NCBI GenBank assembly: GCA_035772405.1
Contig: JAYKKM010000149.1
Coordinates: forward strand, 5,924,001 to 5,988,000
Length of the DNA: 64,000 nt
From: Chrysogorgia sp. JL179-B06
Lineage: Eukaryota > Cnidaria > Anthozoa > Scleralcyonacea > Chrysogorgiidae
Direction of reading: 5' to 3'
Shown here: positions 36,306 through 47,920 of the stretch, piece after piece
Numbering within the stretch: position 1 is the first letter of the stretch
How the letters are laid out: each line of letters begins with the position of its first letter
Program-made: the position numbers and the translations under genes
The notes under the pieces: model-generated
Told to the model about the DNA's origin: nothing
The model's database searches: none
Seen by the model: the letters and a program-made list of their open reading frames with translations, nothing else

Positions 36306-36942
36306 TTAGATACAGTACTGCCTAGAAATAACCTAACATTGCGGTTGCGGTCATTTAGCGGCGAGGTTGCGGTGGATTAGCGGTGAGGTCGCGGTCAATT
36401 GGCGGTGAGGTTGCAGTCGACAAAACCAACCGCATGAGAACAACTGCATGTACGTCGACTAAACACTTCGGGTTCCGACCTTGTCCGACTCTTCAGTAAC
36501 GCGGTCCAAAATCAAATATCACTCTCGGTGTAAAAAGTATAGAGTGCTGTGTAAACAGCGGACTTTTGATTTGAAACCAACCAGTGAGTTTGTGATTATT
36601 ATGAATGAATGAATAGTTTTCGCGTGCATGCATGGGCTACAATCTTCTTGAAAGATTTTGCGTTAAAGACACAGTGATCGGCGTTTGGAATATGGTTTGG
36701 AGTTGTAGTTTGTGGCAAATGGCACCACCAAAGGTCCAAAATCACGATCTGTTGGTTTCAGTTTACTTTCAGATGATTAGAAGTTCCGCATTGTGTCATT
36801 GTTTTCTCGGTGATCAGTTTTAGATTTGGAACTAAACATATAAATGTCGAATGCCAACGAACTTCAGAACGCGCGTTTAAATAAAGTTTATCTATCTTCT
36901 ATCTACGGAGGTAACCGGTCGGTTTCGCTAAACCTAGACTCA

Positions 36943-37147
36943 GTTCGCCACACACATAAAGTCAGTTCGCTACACAATATTAAGTCAGTTCGCTACACAC
37001 ATAAAGTAAGTTCGCTACACATATTAAGTCAGTTCGCTGCACATATTAAGTCAGTTCGCTGCACATATCAAGTCAGTTCGCTGCACGTATTAAGTTAGTT
37101 CGCCACACACATATATAAAGTCAGTTCGCTGCACATATTAAGTCAGT
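36943..37147 (+). repeat. 22-bp minisatellite, about nine copies
   Basis: Units read CAGTTCGCTGCACATATTAAGT with variants (CTACAC, CCACACACATAAAGT). The 84-codon frame at 36844-37098 runs through it and is repeat-driven. Confidence 0.9.
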
Positions 37148-38363
37148 TTTAAAATCTTGTTATTAAAATCGACTTTGGCGGTTTGGCCCCATTTGCCACA
37201 ACCTATTAAACTATCACAAACAACCAAACGCTTGAAGGACATTTTAGACCACGCGAAAATTGCTTCATTGTTAAACATAATAATCACAACTCCCCAGTTT
37301 CGCGTTTTTTCATTCGAAATACTGAAAAGTGCACGTTTAATAGTGCCAGTGTCAAATCCACAGAAATTTGATTATTATTCTGTGCGCGCGAGGTATCACA
37401 CCGTTCTTATTCATAGCACTGCATGTATAATATCATAAAACTAGAAATACGAATTCGCAACAACCCCTCGCCCAATTGCTATTTGAATCTCACAGTACAG
37501 TACTTAAAACTACAGTAAATAAATTTTCAGTGGACAATATCTCTCAGAGCTTTGTATTGTCTGAATTTAATTGTTTCATAGGACATCAAAATAAATACAT
37601 GCAGCCCAATTAAACTTTTTAATTTTTGAGTGCAGCAACAGAATAGTGGGGGTCTACTGCTGTTTCTACCATCAATCACTAAGAAAGAAATTACTTTTAT
37701 CACAATATCGATGACTCACGAAATAATCAATGCAGTATTTTGTATATAGACACCAATGGCTGTTGAAGGAAGAAAGTGCATCTCTATCATACAATGATGC
37801 AAATGTAGGGGACCATTCAAATTAGATTTACTAAGACATATTAGGGATTATACTCCAATTGTTGGTGTGGATAGATTATATACAGTAAGTTGATAATTCT
37901 ACCCACATTGGACTACTGTGATGTGGAGCAGGCAGGAATACACAATCAGAGGTCTCTATGCATGTCAGGGAAACTGATCTTTCCTAAGTCGGGACTTGAA
38001 ACTGATTGGTTAATAGAAATCCCAAGTTTTGTACCTCTTGTATTAGAAGCAATTACATTGTGTAATGCTAGTTAGGAAATTCCATGGCATTTTAACATCA
38101 TATCTACCAGTAAAGAGCTATTTTCCATATTTCAATTAATCTGTTCATACATGTTATAGCACCATTATCTATTACCTTAATTGACAATATGTGAAGGATA
38201 TACAACTTTTGAGTTAAAATTAGCTTTTGTAACATGGTACTGTACATTTGTGAATATGTGTTGAAATTTGTAACAACTGTAATTTGTTAGAAAACAAGAC
38301 CCCCATATATTGATACCAGTGTACTGTTAGCATTGAAGGGGCTATCCTGTATAAATATTATTG

Positions 38364-38394
<31 letters not shown>

Positions 38395-39460
38395 ACTACT
38401 AATAATAATGGATTAGCAATAATACTACTAATAATAATGTCTAATGCAGATTGCAGATACCATATTTGCCATGTAACAAAGCATATATATGGCATTGTGT
38501 ACTATAGTATCTAAATTATATCACCGTGCACATATATATTATAACCTATATTCAGAATGCCATGCCTAGTCTGCTTGTCGACAATGATCTAGCTAACACA
38601 CATAGTAGTGACAGTGTCAACATACCCAATGTGAACATAATAATAATAAGCTGTATTTTACATTGACAGAATAAGTTGTGACCCACTAGGCCAGCTAAGT
38701 ATATTTGTCTAACATGTTCCATAATGGGTGGAGTACTGTAAACACAGATTATATATGGAATACATGCCAGTATATAAAACATGGACGTCAAGATCATATC
38801 GTCAGAAACATAATATTCCTGGTTGAAAAAAATGATAGCCTTCTTATTGCCAATGACGGCCTCTAACCATTGAGCCATCGAGATTCAGATGGAGAGAGGT
38901 TACAATGATGCACTGGTTCTAATGATATATGTACTGCCTATGCACAGCAGTTACTATATATTTCAGTAATGACTAATGATTGGGTTGTTAATATATACAC
39001 TGCTGTTATATCAATAGAATCAGTACATCAATGTAACGTTCACTCACCATCTGAGTCTTGGTAGCTCAATGATCAGAGCATCTCACTGGAAATCAGAAAG
39101 TTATCCCCGCCCGGGACACAGAATAATTTTTCTGAGGATATGATCTCGCTTGACAATCATCCATGTACTGTATCGTCTGTTTCCCCCCAAGCTCTCCCTT
39201 ATTCACTACAGCAGTGTATATATTAAGTATGCTACAAAATTGTAGGCCAGGCCCAGGTCATATAAACACAGCAATAGTATGCATGTTTCTTCACCCTAAA
39301 CTACTGTATATATAGGCTAATTATCAAGCATATAGTATTTATAATTTTAATCAAATAATAAACATACTGTACATGCAATTCCAAAATTTGTACTACCACT
39401 TACTATTCTGCAGTATTATAAAGAACAAATGGTATATATTTTAAACAGGCTAGGACTAAT

Positions 39461-39549
39461 GGCCATTGTGCCATCTTGTGCCAGAACAATGGCCAGCCAT
39501 TGTGCTGCCACAAAGTGCCATTGTTCTAGCACAAGATGGCACAATGGCC
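39461..39549. repeat. Perfect-looking ~34-bp-arm hairpin
   Basis: GGCCATTGTGCCATCTTGTG...CAATGG faces its reverse complement across ~20 bp, with a single mismatch around CCAGAAC/GTTCTAG. The E copy near 3290 has only one arm. The transcript would fold like a miRNA precursor, but nothing shows it is one. Confidence 0.75.
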
Positions 39550-40421
39550 AGTCCAAGCCTGATTTTTAATACACTGCATGGATTTAATTCCAACTGTCAA
39601 AATATTATACAGTACATATATGTTTTGAAAATTCAAAACATTACACACCTTCAAATTTCCCCAAATCTCTCTGTTAAGTATTTCAAAATGTGTCTATTAG
39701 ATTTCGGAGCTTGGAGCAAATGCACAATACAGTGTGCAATTATTTAAATTACATTAAAATTAGCGAGTCAAGTAAAAAAGCACTGAACTGAACTTAACTC
39801 GTACGGTAGCCGTATAACGACGCTATAGTCTCTTAGAATTCAACGAAATGCGGGTAAATATCACCAAAATCCTAAACCTAACCCTAATCCTAACCAAATT
39901 GCTAACCCTAACCAAATAAAACTATGCAGAAAAGGCAAATTAATTGCTCAACACAGACGGACCGGTGAGTTACAGTGACAATCACAATGTACATATTAAA
40001 TTATAATAGTCCTTTTACCTTTTACTTGTGTCTGTCTTTGATTATCTTGTCAACACTACAGTTTCTGCTTGAAATCAGCTGATAATGTCTAACTAATGTT
40101 AGACATTATCCTTCATCCTATGATTTTGTGTGGAAATGGCTGGTTTTTTTGGCAATAAATTGGCAATATAAATTTCGCCGTCGGAAAATGGCGGCTTTCT
40201 TCCGGAAAGCGATTTGTCGCGCTGGCGTCAATTTAAATTTAAATTACGCCAAATTTAACGCACAAAAAAACCGTTTCAATACCGTTTCAATTTTTGCATT
40301 CTCAATCATGAGACGGTTGCAATTTAAATATAATTCCAATGCAGAGGTCTATACCAATCAGCTTCTGTCTATATCTAGTTACCAGGGCCACATTTTCCGA
40401 TGCCGCGCATGAGGACGGTTG

Positions 40422-40427
<6 letters not shown>

Positions 40428-40467
<40 letters not shown>
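40428..40467. repeat. (TA)n microsatellite inside family E
   Basis: Intact example of the TA tract that hosts Penelope DNA in the copy at 22625-30427. Confidence 0.95.
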
Positions 40468-40468
<1 letters not shown>

Positions 40469-41334
40469 ATAAACTGGATCCTAGATCTAGGAACCCCTCG
40501 GATCTCGCGTGATAAGGGACTAAACGCCGCTCGATATTAGCACCTCGCCCTCAGCACTTCGGCCTTCGGCCGGCGCTTCGCGCCGGGCGAGGGGAGAATG
40601 CTAAGGTTTCCGTAAAGAAGGTACCCAAGGAGCACGAAAGGGATCGTCCAAAGCATCTCCTGAAGGTATTAAAGTTTTAATAATTATTGGTTGATTGTAG
40701 AATTTTAAATCGCTTAGTAGCGTGTATATAAATCTGTTGATATGCTTATAAATTCAGAAGGCCGTCGGTAAAATACGAACCAAATACGAATGTAAACAAA
40801 AAGCCGCTTTTACGAGAATAATATATTGACCTGCGCGCTGCGTTTAGGTGATTCATTCGTTACAAGAATATTTGTGATGCCTTGCGATAATATTAATCAG
40901 CATGGTTGAATATAATGTTCTGCACATAAGAAGTGCGACGTTTGAAACGGGTCATTGTTCAGTTTGCTAGTGATATTGCCAGTGATATGCACGTGTATAT
41001 TCAATATTGTTCGATTTGGACACTAGTCTCGTCCGTAAAAATGACGTCCTCGAACTTCGGAAAAAGCTACTCGTTCCGAAACGTGTCGTATAATTTCCGA
41101 CGTGCGAACCGCGCTTGCTTGCGACCGAGGTGAGACCTTGGTTTTCGTTAGGTTATTTCTAGGCAGCACTGTACCTAATGGTTTTTCGGTGTTTGGATTT
41201 GCAATTTCAAAATTTTAACACCCCCTCTTTTCTTTTAGGGAACTAAACATTTACCCCCCTAAAATAGGCATGTTCAAACATTCCCTCTCCCCCCTAAAAA
41301 ACCACCCACCCACCCTCAAACGTAATAAACGATC

Positions 41335-41670
41335 AGTCCCTAATGTTAACGAATGTTTTCGTAGCGCTCCATGGAAACTCCGCGCTTTAATACGAATATG
41401 ACATATCACGAATATCAAGGCATGTTCGATATTGCGCTTTTTTAAAAAACTAATTTAGGTAGCACAATAACGTTTACGTATATTGTAGACAGATAAATTA
41501 AATTTGTTTTAAGGTATAAGAGCGCTTGTAGGGTTGATTATTTGTCAAGAAAACGTTCGACGTATTTGCGTTAAATTACGATGCTGTTTTTGAAGATGGC
41601 GGCCATTTATATTTTGCATATTTATACACCTCTTCGAACGTTTGGTTGAGAAAAAGTAAACTTTACAAGG
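41335..41670. repeat. Interspersed repeat shared with 32335-32900
   Basis: Shares GAATGTTTTCGTAGCGCTC, then CTTGTAGGGTTGATTATTTG and GAAGATGGCGGCCATTTA. The similarity stops at TTTACAAGG (41670). The C-rich stretch before it (41219-41320) is low-complexity. Confidence 0.55.
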
Positions 41671-41700
41671 TCTAACGCACGAGTTGTTTGACGCGTCTAA

Positions 41701-42068
41701 TGTGTTATAACCAACGGCAACAAACAACAGTTGTCAGTTTGTAAGTTGCATGTTCAACGACACGTCGACAGAAATCCCTAACGAGGAACATGTTGTCTCC
41801 TTGAACTAAGACATTGTCGATGGTGGTCGAGTTCCACAGTTTGGGAAGACAGCGTGCAAATAGAACATGCGCAGTTTTTCCGCCGGAAAGTGCGTCCATC
41901 AGACAGACAGACAAACTCGAACAAATCGAAATATTCGTCAGCTATAAATAGCTCGGCAAAGAGACTGAGCACGAGTTACGCACTGGAAACCCAAGAAGTT
42001 GTCAAGAATAGTGTGCTGTCTCCCTGAGGGGAGGCAGCAATAAACTCGGTGTGTTGTCGACTATATAA
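41701..42068 (+). mobile_element. LTR-like segment with TATA box and polyadenylation signal
   Basis: Begins TGTGTTATAACC. A TATA box (CTATAAATAGCTC, 41942-41954) is followed ~90 bp on by GCAGCAATAAACTCGG (AATAAA at about 42038), a GU-rich TGTGTTGTCG, and a small hairpin CTCCCTGAGGGGAGG. This order (U3 promoter, R, polyA signal, GU-rich end) is that of a short retrotransposon LTR. The 3' terminus, target duplication and a primer binding site are not clear, and no second copy exists here, so at best it is a solo LTR. Minus-strand frames at 41705-41972 are not recognised. Confidence 0.35.
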
Positions 42069-42804
42069 TGCGAAGGATCCTACATGCATGGCCGACTTAC
42101 CAAAAATTAGCTAGCTACAGGAAGTCCAATTTGTCCACAACCAGCCATAATTGTTCTTCTGACGTGTATGAATAAATAAGATGACCAAAATTTAAATAAA
42201 AGTTCATACAACCTGCAAACATCTTGTGTCCATATCCCGTCTTTATTCGTTAATTCGCTTTTGGATGGAGACAATCTTATTGTCTCAAAGTACATTTTGG
42301 AAAATGTCTATTTATCGACATCAAAGGGAATATTGAATAATCGTTTATCGCTGATCATTAAAGCTGGTGACTGAAGCTGGTTGGTAAGCAGGAGTTTTTA
42401 TCATTTAAAATAAATATTGATGCGTTTGTTTGCTCCAATAGTAGCATAAAGGCAACCCAATTTTCAGCCGCATAATGGCAGACTAAATATCCTTTTCTTA
42501 GTTTATGTACATGTAAATTAGCATGTATAACCTCGTTAGGAAACAAATATTTTTTTTAATTGCTGAGGAGATAAAGGTATGCAGGTTAAATGATTATTAA
42601 GATATACATAAAGGAATATTTAAATCGTTCTCATTATGAAAGAGGTCTATATAGTGTCAGATTCGAATCGACTTATTCGCTAAAAATTTAAACAAGATTT
42701 TAGAACGGCAACTGAATTACTAATTGTCATTATTTAGTTATGAAAAATGGACTAGCAATGAACTTGGTGAATTTTTTAATGTATATATCAGAGTTTTGGG
42801 AATT
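42069..42804. other. No recognised feature
   Basis: AT-rich DNA. The 62-codon minus-strand frames at 42107-42295 and 42358-42546 show no domain and no splice-bounded structure. Confidence 0.4.
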
Positions 42805-42956
42805 AGGGCCTGTTCATACCGAGAAATTGATATCAGATTGACCAGACAAGATCAATTTGAGATAGATCTCAAATTTCATTCGACCGTTAACATTTAGACG
42901 GCTTCGCTTCAGATCCATCTGAGATCAATCTGAATATGTGGTGTGAACAGGGCCTT
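42805..42956. mobile_element. ~152-bp MITE with TIRs AGGGCCTGTTCATACC / GGTGTGAACAGGGCCT
   Basis: The ends are imperfect inverted repeats of ~17 bp. Nested shorter palindromes (GATCAATTTGAGATAG, GAGATCTCAAATT) fill the interior. It resembles in its end motif (GGCCTGTTCA) the element at 61764-61927. Confidence 0.65.
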
Positions 42957-43734
42957 ATATTAGGAATAATTTCAGCTACATCAGCTACACAATATGACTA
43001 GTTGGTAAAAACGTTCATCCTTAAATTCTCTGTTGAGGTGATAAATAAACGTTTTTCCTTTCCAGGTTCAATTATAGAATGGAAGTTTGACAAACAGCTG
43101 CATGTATCGGTTTTTAGGTTATAGAAATGGACATTTAATTTGGGATAACAATCATTGCAACTGAACATCGATGTCTGCAATATCACCGTTAAGTTTATTA
43201 CTGTAAATTAAACCGTTCACACTGTTTAATCGACGAACTAACTATTAGGACGTGTCTACGGTCAACTGTGAACCATAAGGTTTTGTTTACAAATTAATTT
43301 TAATGACACAAGTTAACATTTCAGTTCGACTGCCTTTAACTATTTCTGTCCCTCGCATTCTTAGCAATTTAAGGTAAAACATTCAGGGTATAAACTGTTT
43401 GTGAAACATGCTCAGTGACCAGCTTACACGGCCGCCGGAAGTTATGGAGAAGTGGAGGTTAATTTTTAATTTCATTTCCGACGATTTTTGCACCAAATTT
43501 CCAGAAAAATTAATAGGTGAAGGACGATAATATTTGCATGAATTGTTGACTTATCGAGTTCCATGGAGAATGCGACTATATAAAAAAATATGCTTAGTCA
43601 GAAGGTATATTATTGGCATTATCTGAACACTAATATAATAATTAGGCCAAAAATGGGAGCGACCGAGGCCGCCCAGTGTATCCCAGCTTTATATCAAAGC
43701 TAAATTTCGTTTCAACTAATATTTTAATTTAATA
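42957..43734. other. No recognised feature
   Basis: Low-GC DNA without long ORFs, tandem repeats or inverted ends that I can see. Confidence 0.4.
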
Positions 43735-44110
43735 ATTTAATAAAAATGTGTGATACTAACCTTGTACAGCGATAACTTAATTTTAGAAGTTACATTGGCA
43801 AGATAAAATCCATGTATCAGATACTGTGGTCTAGTGGTTACAACACATATCTATTATGATTATAATTTAATAAAATATGTAAAACTAACCTTGTACAGCG
43901 GTAACTTGATTTTGTAAGTTACATTGGCAAGATAAAATCCATGTATCAGATACTGTGGTCTAGTGGTTACAACACATATCTATTGTGATTATAATTTAAT
44001 AAAATATGTAAAACTAACCTTGTACAGCGATAACTTGATTTTAGAAGTTACATTGGCAAGATAAATCCATTTACCAGCTACTGTTGTCTAGTGGTTACAA
44101 CACATATCTA
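43735..44110 (+). repeat. ~121-bp tandem repeat, three copies, each with a tRNA-like A box
   Basis: Each unit reads ACTAACCTTGTACAGCG, then AAGTTACATTGGCAAG, then GTGGTCTAGTGGTTACAAC. The last motif matches the D-arm/A-box of eukaryotic tRNA-Glu-type sequences. Only the third unit continues into a B-box-like region (next entry). Confidence 0.8.
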
Positions 44111-44310
44111 TGAGCTGGAAGACACAGGTTATAATCCTGGGTCGAACCGTACAACTCAGGCTCTTAAAATTAATTGAGGAGAAAGGTCTGTCTTTTCGAT
44201 AATACGAGCAAATGGTAAGACCATCGGATCGCCTCGGATAACGACCTTAAATTATAGGCCCTCGGAACCCCTATCAATTGGGCTTTTAGCTTGTTGGGGT
44301 GTTCCGTTCA
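44080..44310 (+). mobile_element. tRNA-derived SINE
   Basis: The head has TTGTCTAGTGGTTACAAC (A box) and GGTTATAATCCTGGGTCG (B-box region) at the right spacing. The body contains GGATCGCCTCGGATAACGAC and CTTAAATTATAGG, similar in pattern to the conserved central core of widespread metazoan SINEs (..CTCGGAT.A.GACGTTAAA..). It was apparently the source of the tandem amplification upstream. Confidence 0.5.
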
Positions 44311-44815
44311 ACTAAAAGAGTGATAAACATAATAATTAAAATTAAATTGAACTAAATCCGTTTGAACAAGAAATGGAAAAAAACTAATCAGCTAAAACAG
44401 TAAAACTGATTAAATAACAGTCTTTTATTGGTTGCAACCAAAATGAATTAATTATTCTAACCAACTATTATTTTGTTAGACTCAAGATGTAACTTTTTAT
44501 TGGTAAACCAATTGAACTGATTGCGACAAAAATAATTAGTTGGTTTTAAATTAAGTAACTAATTGTTGTTTGGTTACAGTAAACTAGCCATGACTAGCCA
44601 TCAGTACAAATAACCATCTATATAACATAAGAAACAACGAAAAATCTTGATTGTTACGATAGAGTAGTTTAGTTTGGATCGTTTTATTAAAAATATCTGC
44701 AAAGCAACTAAACAGCTAAACATAGTAAACTATTCTCACCGATCTCCCCCACTTATAAGTGAGAATGGGAGACCTGGCTGTCTCATGGGGCAGAAATGGT
44801 TAACCCTATAGTCAT

Positions 44816-44912
44816 AACCTAACAGATCCCATACTCATAACAGATCCCATACTCATACCAGATCCCATACTCATACCAGATCCCATACTCATAACAGATC
44901 CCATACTCATAT
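44816..44912 (+). repeat. ~18-bp minisatellite (CAGATCCCATACTCATA)n
   Basis: Six near-identical copies. The region 44310-44815 before it is AT-rich with no feature seen, apart from a recurring AACTAAAT/AACTGATT motif. Confidence 0.9.
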
Positions 44913-44930
44913 AATAGATTTACGCTAAGA

Positions 44931-46293
44931 TCAGAATAGATTCATGTGCACTAATATACATCTATTCTGAGGAGGTTCTTTTGTATGAGATAGGGGGAAA
45001 GCAGAGACAAAATGTTTTAAAGAATTTAAATCTTGGTAGTGTTCAATGGAATCCTGGGTTGCTTGGTTTTCGGCCGATAGAAGGTTAGCAGGCGACCCAT
45101 GTCGTAAGACTTCGGCAAGTTTCATGTAGTATAAAGCGGTTTGGTCATGCTTCCAACCGACGTTGCTCATAAACGTCCGCGAGAGGGGCTCCTGATAGAG
45201 CAAGTGTAATTGCGCAACCAGCGCGAAGGCTGTGTAGAGTTTCCCCTGCATCTAAACGGGCAATTGAAGGTAAAGATGCAAACGCTGCTGTGTGGTAGAG
45301 CTTGCCAGCGGCTTATCAATTACGTCGCCCTGTGGGGTGGTAGGTCTGAAGAGATAACCGCGGCAAAGGTCAATTGCAAGATGGTGGCAAACGGCAACAT
45401 ACGTCTCAATAGCGGCCACAGGGTAGACGACAGCATTTTGGTCACGTCGAATTCCAAACGTGTTGTATGATCCATCCCGTAGCGACTTCCCCAAACGTGA
45501 TGGAAAAGGAATCCGTCGTCGTTAGGAACACGTAGAATCTCCGAAGAACCACGATCGCCGCTGAAGAATAACGTTTTCAAGATGGCTTGGTCTCGAGCTA
45601 TATTGTAGAGATTCGAAGCAGGAGTATTGGGTGACGCCATCTTGGAGTTGATGTGCCGTGCGATAGCGTGAAGTTTTGGGAGGAATACAGGGGTAGCTTG
45701 CTTGGGTGTTTTCCTTGCTTGTATAGTTGTTCAGTTGTAACTGCCTTAATATTTCCTTTGACCTGGGAAGCTGATGCCGGATTTCCCAGGGAGAATGTAG
45801 ATTCCCACTCGCCTTGACGACCCGCGTCATGAAAAATTGCCCGGAGTTTGTCAATATAAGAATCGATTGTACCATAAGCCAGCCGAATTGGGCAGGAGCA
45901 GGTGTGGGTACCATGTTTACCTATTTTAGGACAGCCATTCACATGAACTTGGGTTTTCCCCTTCTGGTCTTTCCATATAAGGAAACGGCAAACGTCTTTC
46001 GGAGTTGCTGTAAGTAGAGATTTTGAGCCCGGCAAAACCTTCATGAACGTTTCAAGCTCTTTCTGAAAAGACTGCTTCTGTTTCGCATATGTTGTGGAAA
46101 GATTTGAGTGTTCGAGATGTTGCAGTCGGGTGTCTAACATTGCTAAATCAATCGTGATATGAACAGTGGTGTCAGATCGAGACTTGCGAGAGTAGCCGCA
46201 TATCTGGCAAAATCTAAAGTTATAATCGTTGGGGTGGTGGTAGGTGGGACACGCAACGGCTGGTACAAATAGACGAGCGACTGGGGCAAGGTC
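44931..46293 (-). pseudogene. Tyrosine recombinase with ALOG-type DNA-binding domain (DIRS/Crypton-like), frameshifted exon
   Basis: Would encode a tyrosine recombinase that joins element DNA by a Tyr-linked strand exchange. On the minus strand a candidate splice acceptor (TTCCAATCCTAG) precedes the exon at 46293. First comes a zinc-ribbon-like CPTYHHPNDYNFRFCQICGY, upstream of the ATG at 46140. Then an ALOG-like N-terminal domain: DVCRFLIWKDQKGKTQVHV, then HTCSCPIRLAYGTIDSYIDK with LRAIFHDAGRQGEW. The catalytic half shows ARDQAILKTLFFSGDR, IRRDQNAV, GETLHSLRAGC (the HxxR box) and VGWKHDQTALYYMKLAEVL with the nucleophilic Tyr. ALOG domains are known to derive from such recombinases. The reading frame changes at about 45703, 45475, 45265 and 45183, each by one base and mostly at short homopolymers, so it is either decayed or mis-assembled. 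RT and RNase H of a DIRS element are not seen. Confidence 0.8.
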
Positions 46294-46722
46294 CTAGGAT
46301 TGGAACAAAATAAATACAATCGGTAATAATATTCAGTGTTTTATTGTTAGGCATTCCTAGCTACTATTCGGCATGCTTATCTACTCTTAGACATGCATAT
46401 ACAATTTTTTAGGATAGTATGGAGACTATAAATGTCAAGTAATAAAAGTCGAGCATAGATGGATAATGTAAATCACATGAAATATAGATAGATATACGTA
46501 AAGCTAGAGCCTAAATACCCAAAGGTGCCAGGGTAGAGCGGTATATAGGCAACCTAGCAACGCTTTGAACGTTCGTTATAAACCGCTTTACCTTTAGTTT
46601 TTATTTTTCTATCGATTACTTGATGTAGCGAATGTTTTTTTCACAGACTTCACAAACGTAAGACATCTTCACACAGTGACTGTCAAGCATCAACCGATAT
46701 CACTCTTTCGTGCGATGATTGA

Positions 46723-46858
46723 ATAATTGAATCCTAAGATTGAATCATTGAATCCTAAGATTGAATCATTCAATCCTAAGTTTGAATCATTGAATCCTAA
46801 GATTGAATCATTGAATCCTAAGACTGAATCATTGAATCCTAATATTGAATCATATGCC
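46723..46858 (+). repeat. 21-bp minisatellite (GATTGAATCATTGAATCCTAA)n
   Basis: About six copies with few changes. The region 46294-46722 before it shows no exon or repeat that I can support. Confidence 0.9.
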
Positions 46859-46865
46859 TGGATAC

Positions 46866-46950
46866 GATAGCGTGAAGGGAGCGTGATAACTGTATAAATT
46901 CCCTCCTACGAACGGGCCCAAAGGCCTTATCGGGGAAAATAAGGCCATAT
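46866..46950 (+). repeat. Direct repeat flanking the zinc-finger relic, left copy
   Basis: ATAGCGTGAAGGGAGCGTGA followed by CCCTCCTACGAACGGGCC and GGCCTTATCGGG. The second copy is at 47921-47985 in the same orientation, ~1.05 kb away. Confidence 0.7.
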
Positions 46951-47043
46951 AGGGCCTAAACGGTCCTAATAAAAAGCAATGCATGCTCATAGAAGAGCAC
47001 GGCATATCGTGTGAGTCATTGGAGGTGTAAACAGTTCGAGATA

Positions 47044-47457
47044 ATGGGTCGTACACGTAGAAATTGTCCTGTCTTTGGTTGTGGAAGCACTAATCTTGCT
47101 AGATTGGCAAACCATCTCGATCAGATACATCATATGGATATCGAAGAACGCTCTAAGTTGTTAAAATGGAGTAAAATTGGAATGTGTGTACCTCGACAGA
47201 GTGAACAGACTACTGCAGATAGTAAATAATTAAATCTGGAGAAAACTTTGGAAAATCTTATAAAGCGGCAAGAGGAAATAGAAACAAACTTTAATAATTA
47301 TTTAAAAGCTGCAGGATTACTGCATGGAGAAACTGTTATTAATAAACAACAAAAGCGGGGGAATCTAAATCCCATACAAAGTCAAAGAGCGAACACATCT
47401 TTGGCAGTGCAAAAACAATCGGTATCTCTAAGAAGTGGCTGCGATGCTAATTTGTAA
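47044..47457 (+). pseudogene. C2H2-like zinc-finger ORF, interrupted by one stop codon
   Basis: From the ATG at 47044 the frame reads GRTRRNCPVFGCGSTNLARL, then ANHLDQIHHMDIEERSKLL. The spacing C-x4-C-x10-H-x4-H is a C2H2-type finger, presumably DNA-binding. A TAA at 47227-47229 stops it. The same frame then continues open to 47457 with a Glu/Lys-rich helical segment (ENLIKRQEEIETNFNNYLKA). So one ~137-codon protein appears broken by a single nonsense codon. Fingers of this pattern occur in mobile-element ORFs of cnidarian-like genomes. Direct repeats flank it at 46866 and 47921. Confidence 0.5.
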
Positions 47458-47920
47458 ATACAACGCTTCGTGTCAAAGTTCTCAATGTAAAATCCGTCGA
47501 GCAGAAAGGAAACAAACGCAACTTGTTGCTAACGCAGGACGGCAGCGTGTTAAAGTTAAACGCTCCAAATTCTAGAGGACACTGTAAGAGCCGGACGATT
47601 GTGTAATTAGCTGTTAATATCTTTTTTGTATCTTCTAGAAAGTGTTTGTATGTCTTTATTCCTAACATATTACAAAACAAAAGTGTAGATAAACGAAGGG
47701 AATTCGTTTAAACTCGCCTTAAGCTATAACAAAACGTCATGCATGCTCGATAATTTATGCGATTGGGTTTGTCGTAGTTTGAATTTTATTTATATTTCTC
47801 GCTCCGTTTCACCCTGCCTCGTTTCTATGTTTAGCTCTAAAAATCAGTACGATTTCGTATTCGTGCCACCCCCTTTTTCCTGCGGTGAAAACACAGGTTC
47901 AGTCAAACGCTGAATAGCGT

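Larger units (their letters stand above)
37431..40600 (+). mobile_element. Family E element, the least interrupted copy (~3.1 kb)
   Basis: Starts ACTAGAAATACGAATTCG and CCCCTCGCCC (37465), ends GCCGGGCGAGGGG (40597). It shows the full module order: long module (37431-39965), middle module (40000-40245), then a GC-rich end with (TA)n (40245-40597). The right end forms strong hairpins (GGCCTTCGGCC, GGCGCTTCGCGCC). No ORF beyond ~110 codons is present, so movement would need enzymes supplied by another element. Confidence 0.65.
36311..41173. mobile_element. Tc1/mariner-like TIR element (non-autonomous), split by a family E copy
   Basis: Inverted ends at 36311-36336 and 41148-41173 agree at 25 of 26 positions (TACAGTACTGCCTAGAAATA and the complement). 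TA followed by CAGT is the usual Tc1/mariner edge, with TA as the duplicated target. Without the E copy (37431-40600) the element would be about 1.7 kb. Interior frames (36632-36823, 36844-37098, 40933-41133) are short and unrecognised. A related end at 53684-53709 adjoins a transposase helix-turn-helix. Confidence 0.6.

Noticed and set aside
39053..39125. tRNA gene (TAGCTCAATGATCAGAGCA D-arm)
   Set aside because: No paired acceptor or anticodon stem and an eroded B box; it recurs in each E copy as part of a SINE-like segment.
41705..41972. Minus-strand frames with LPKLWNSTTIDNVLVQGDN
   Set aside because: Vaguely protein-like but short, overlapping in two frames and lying inside the LTR-like block; no family could be named.
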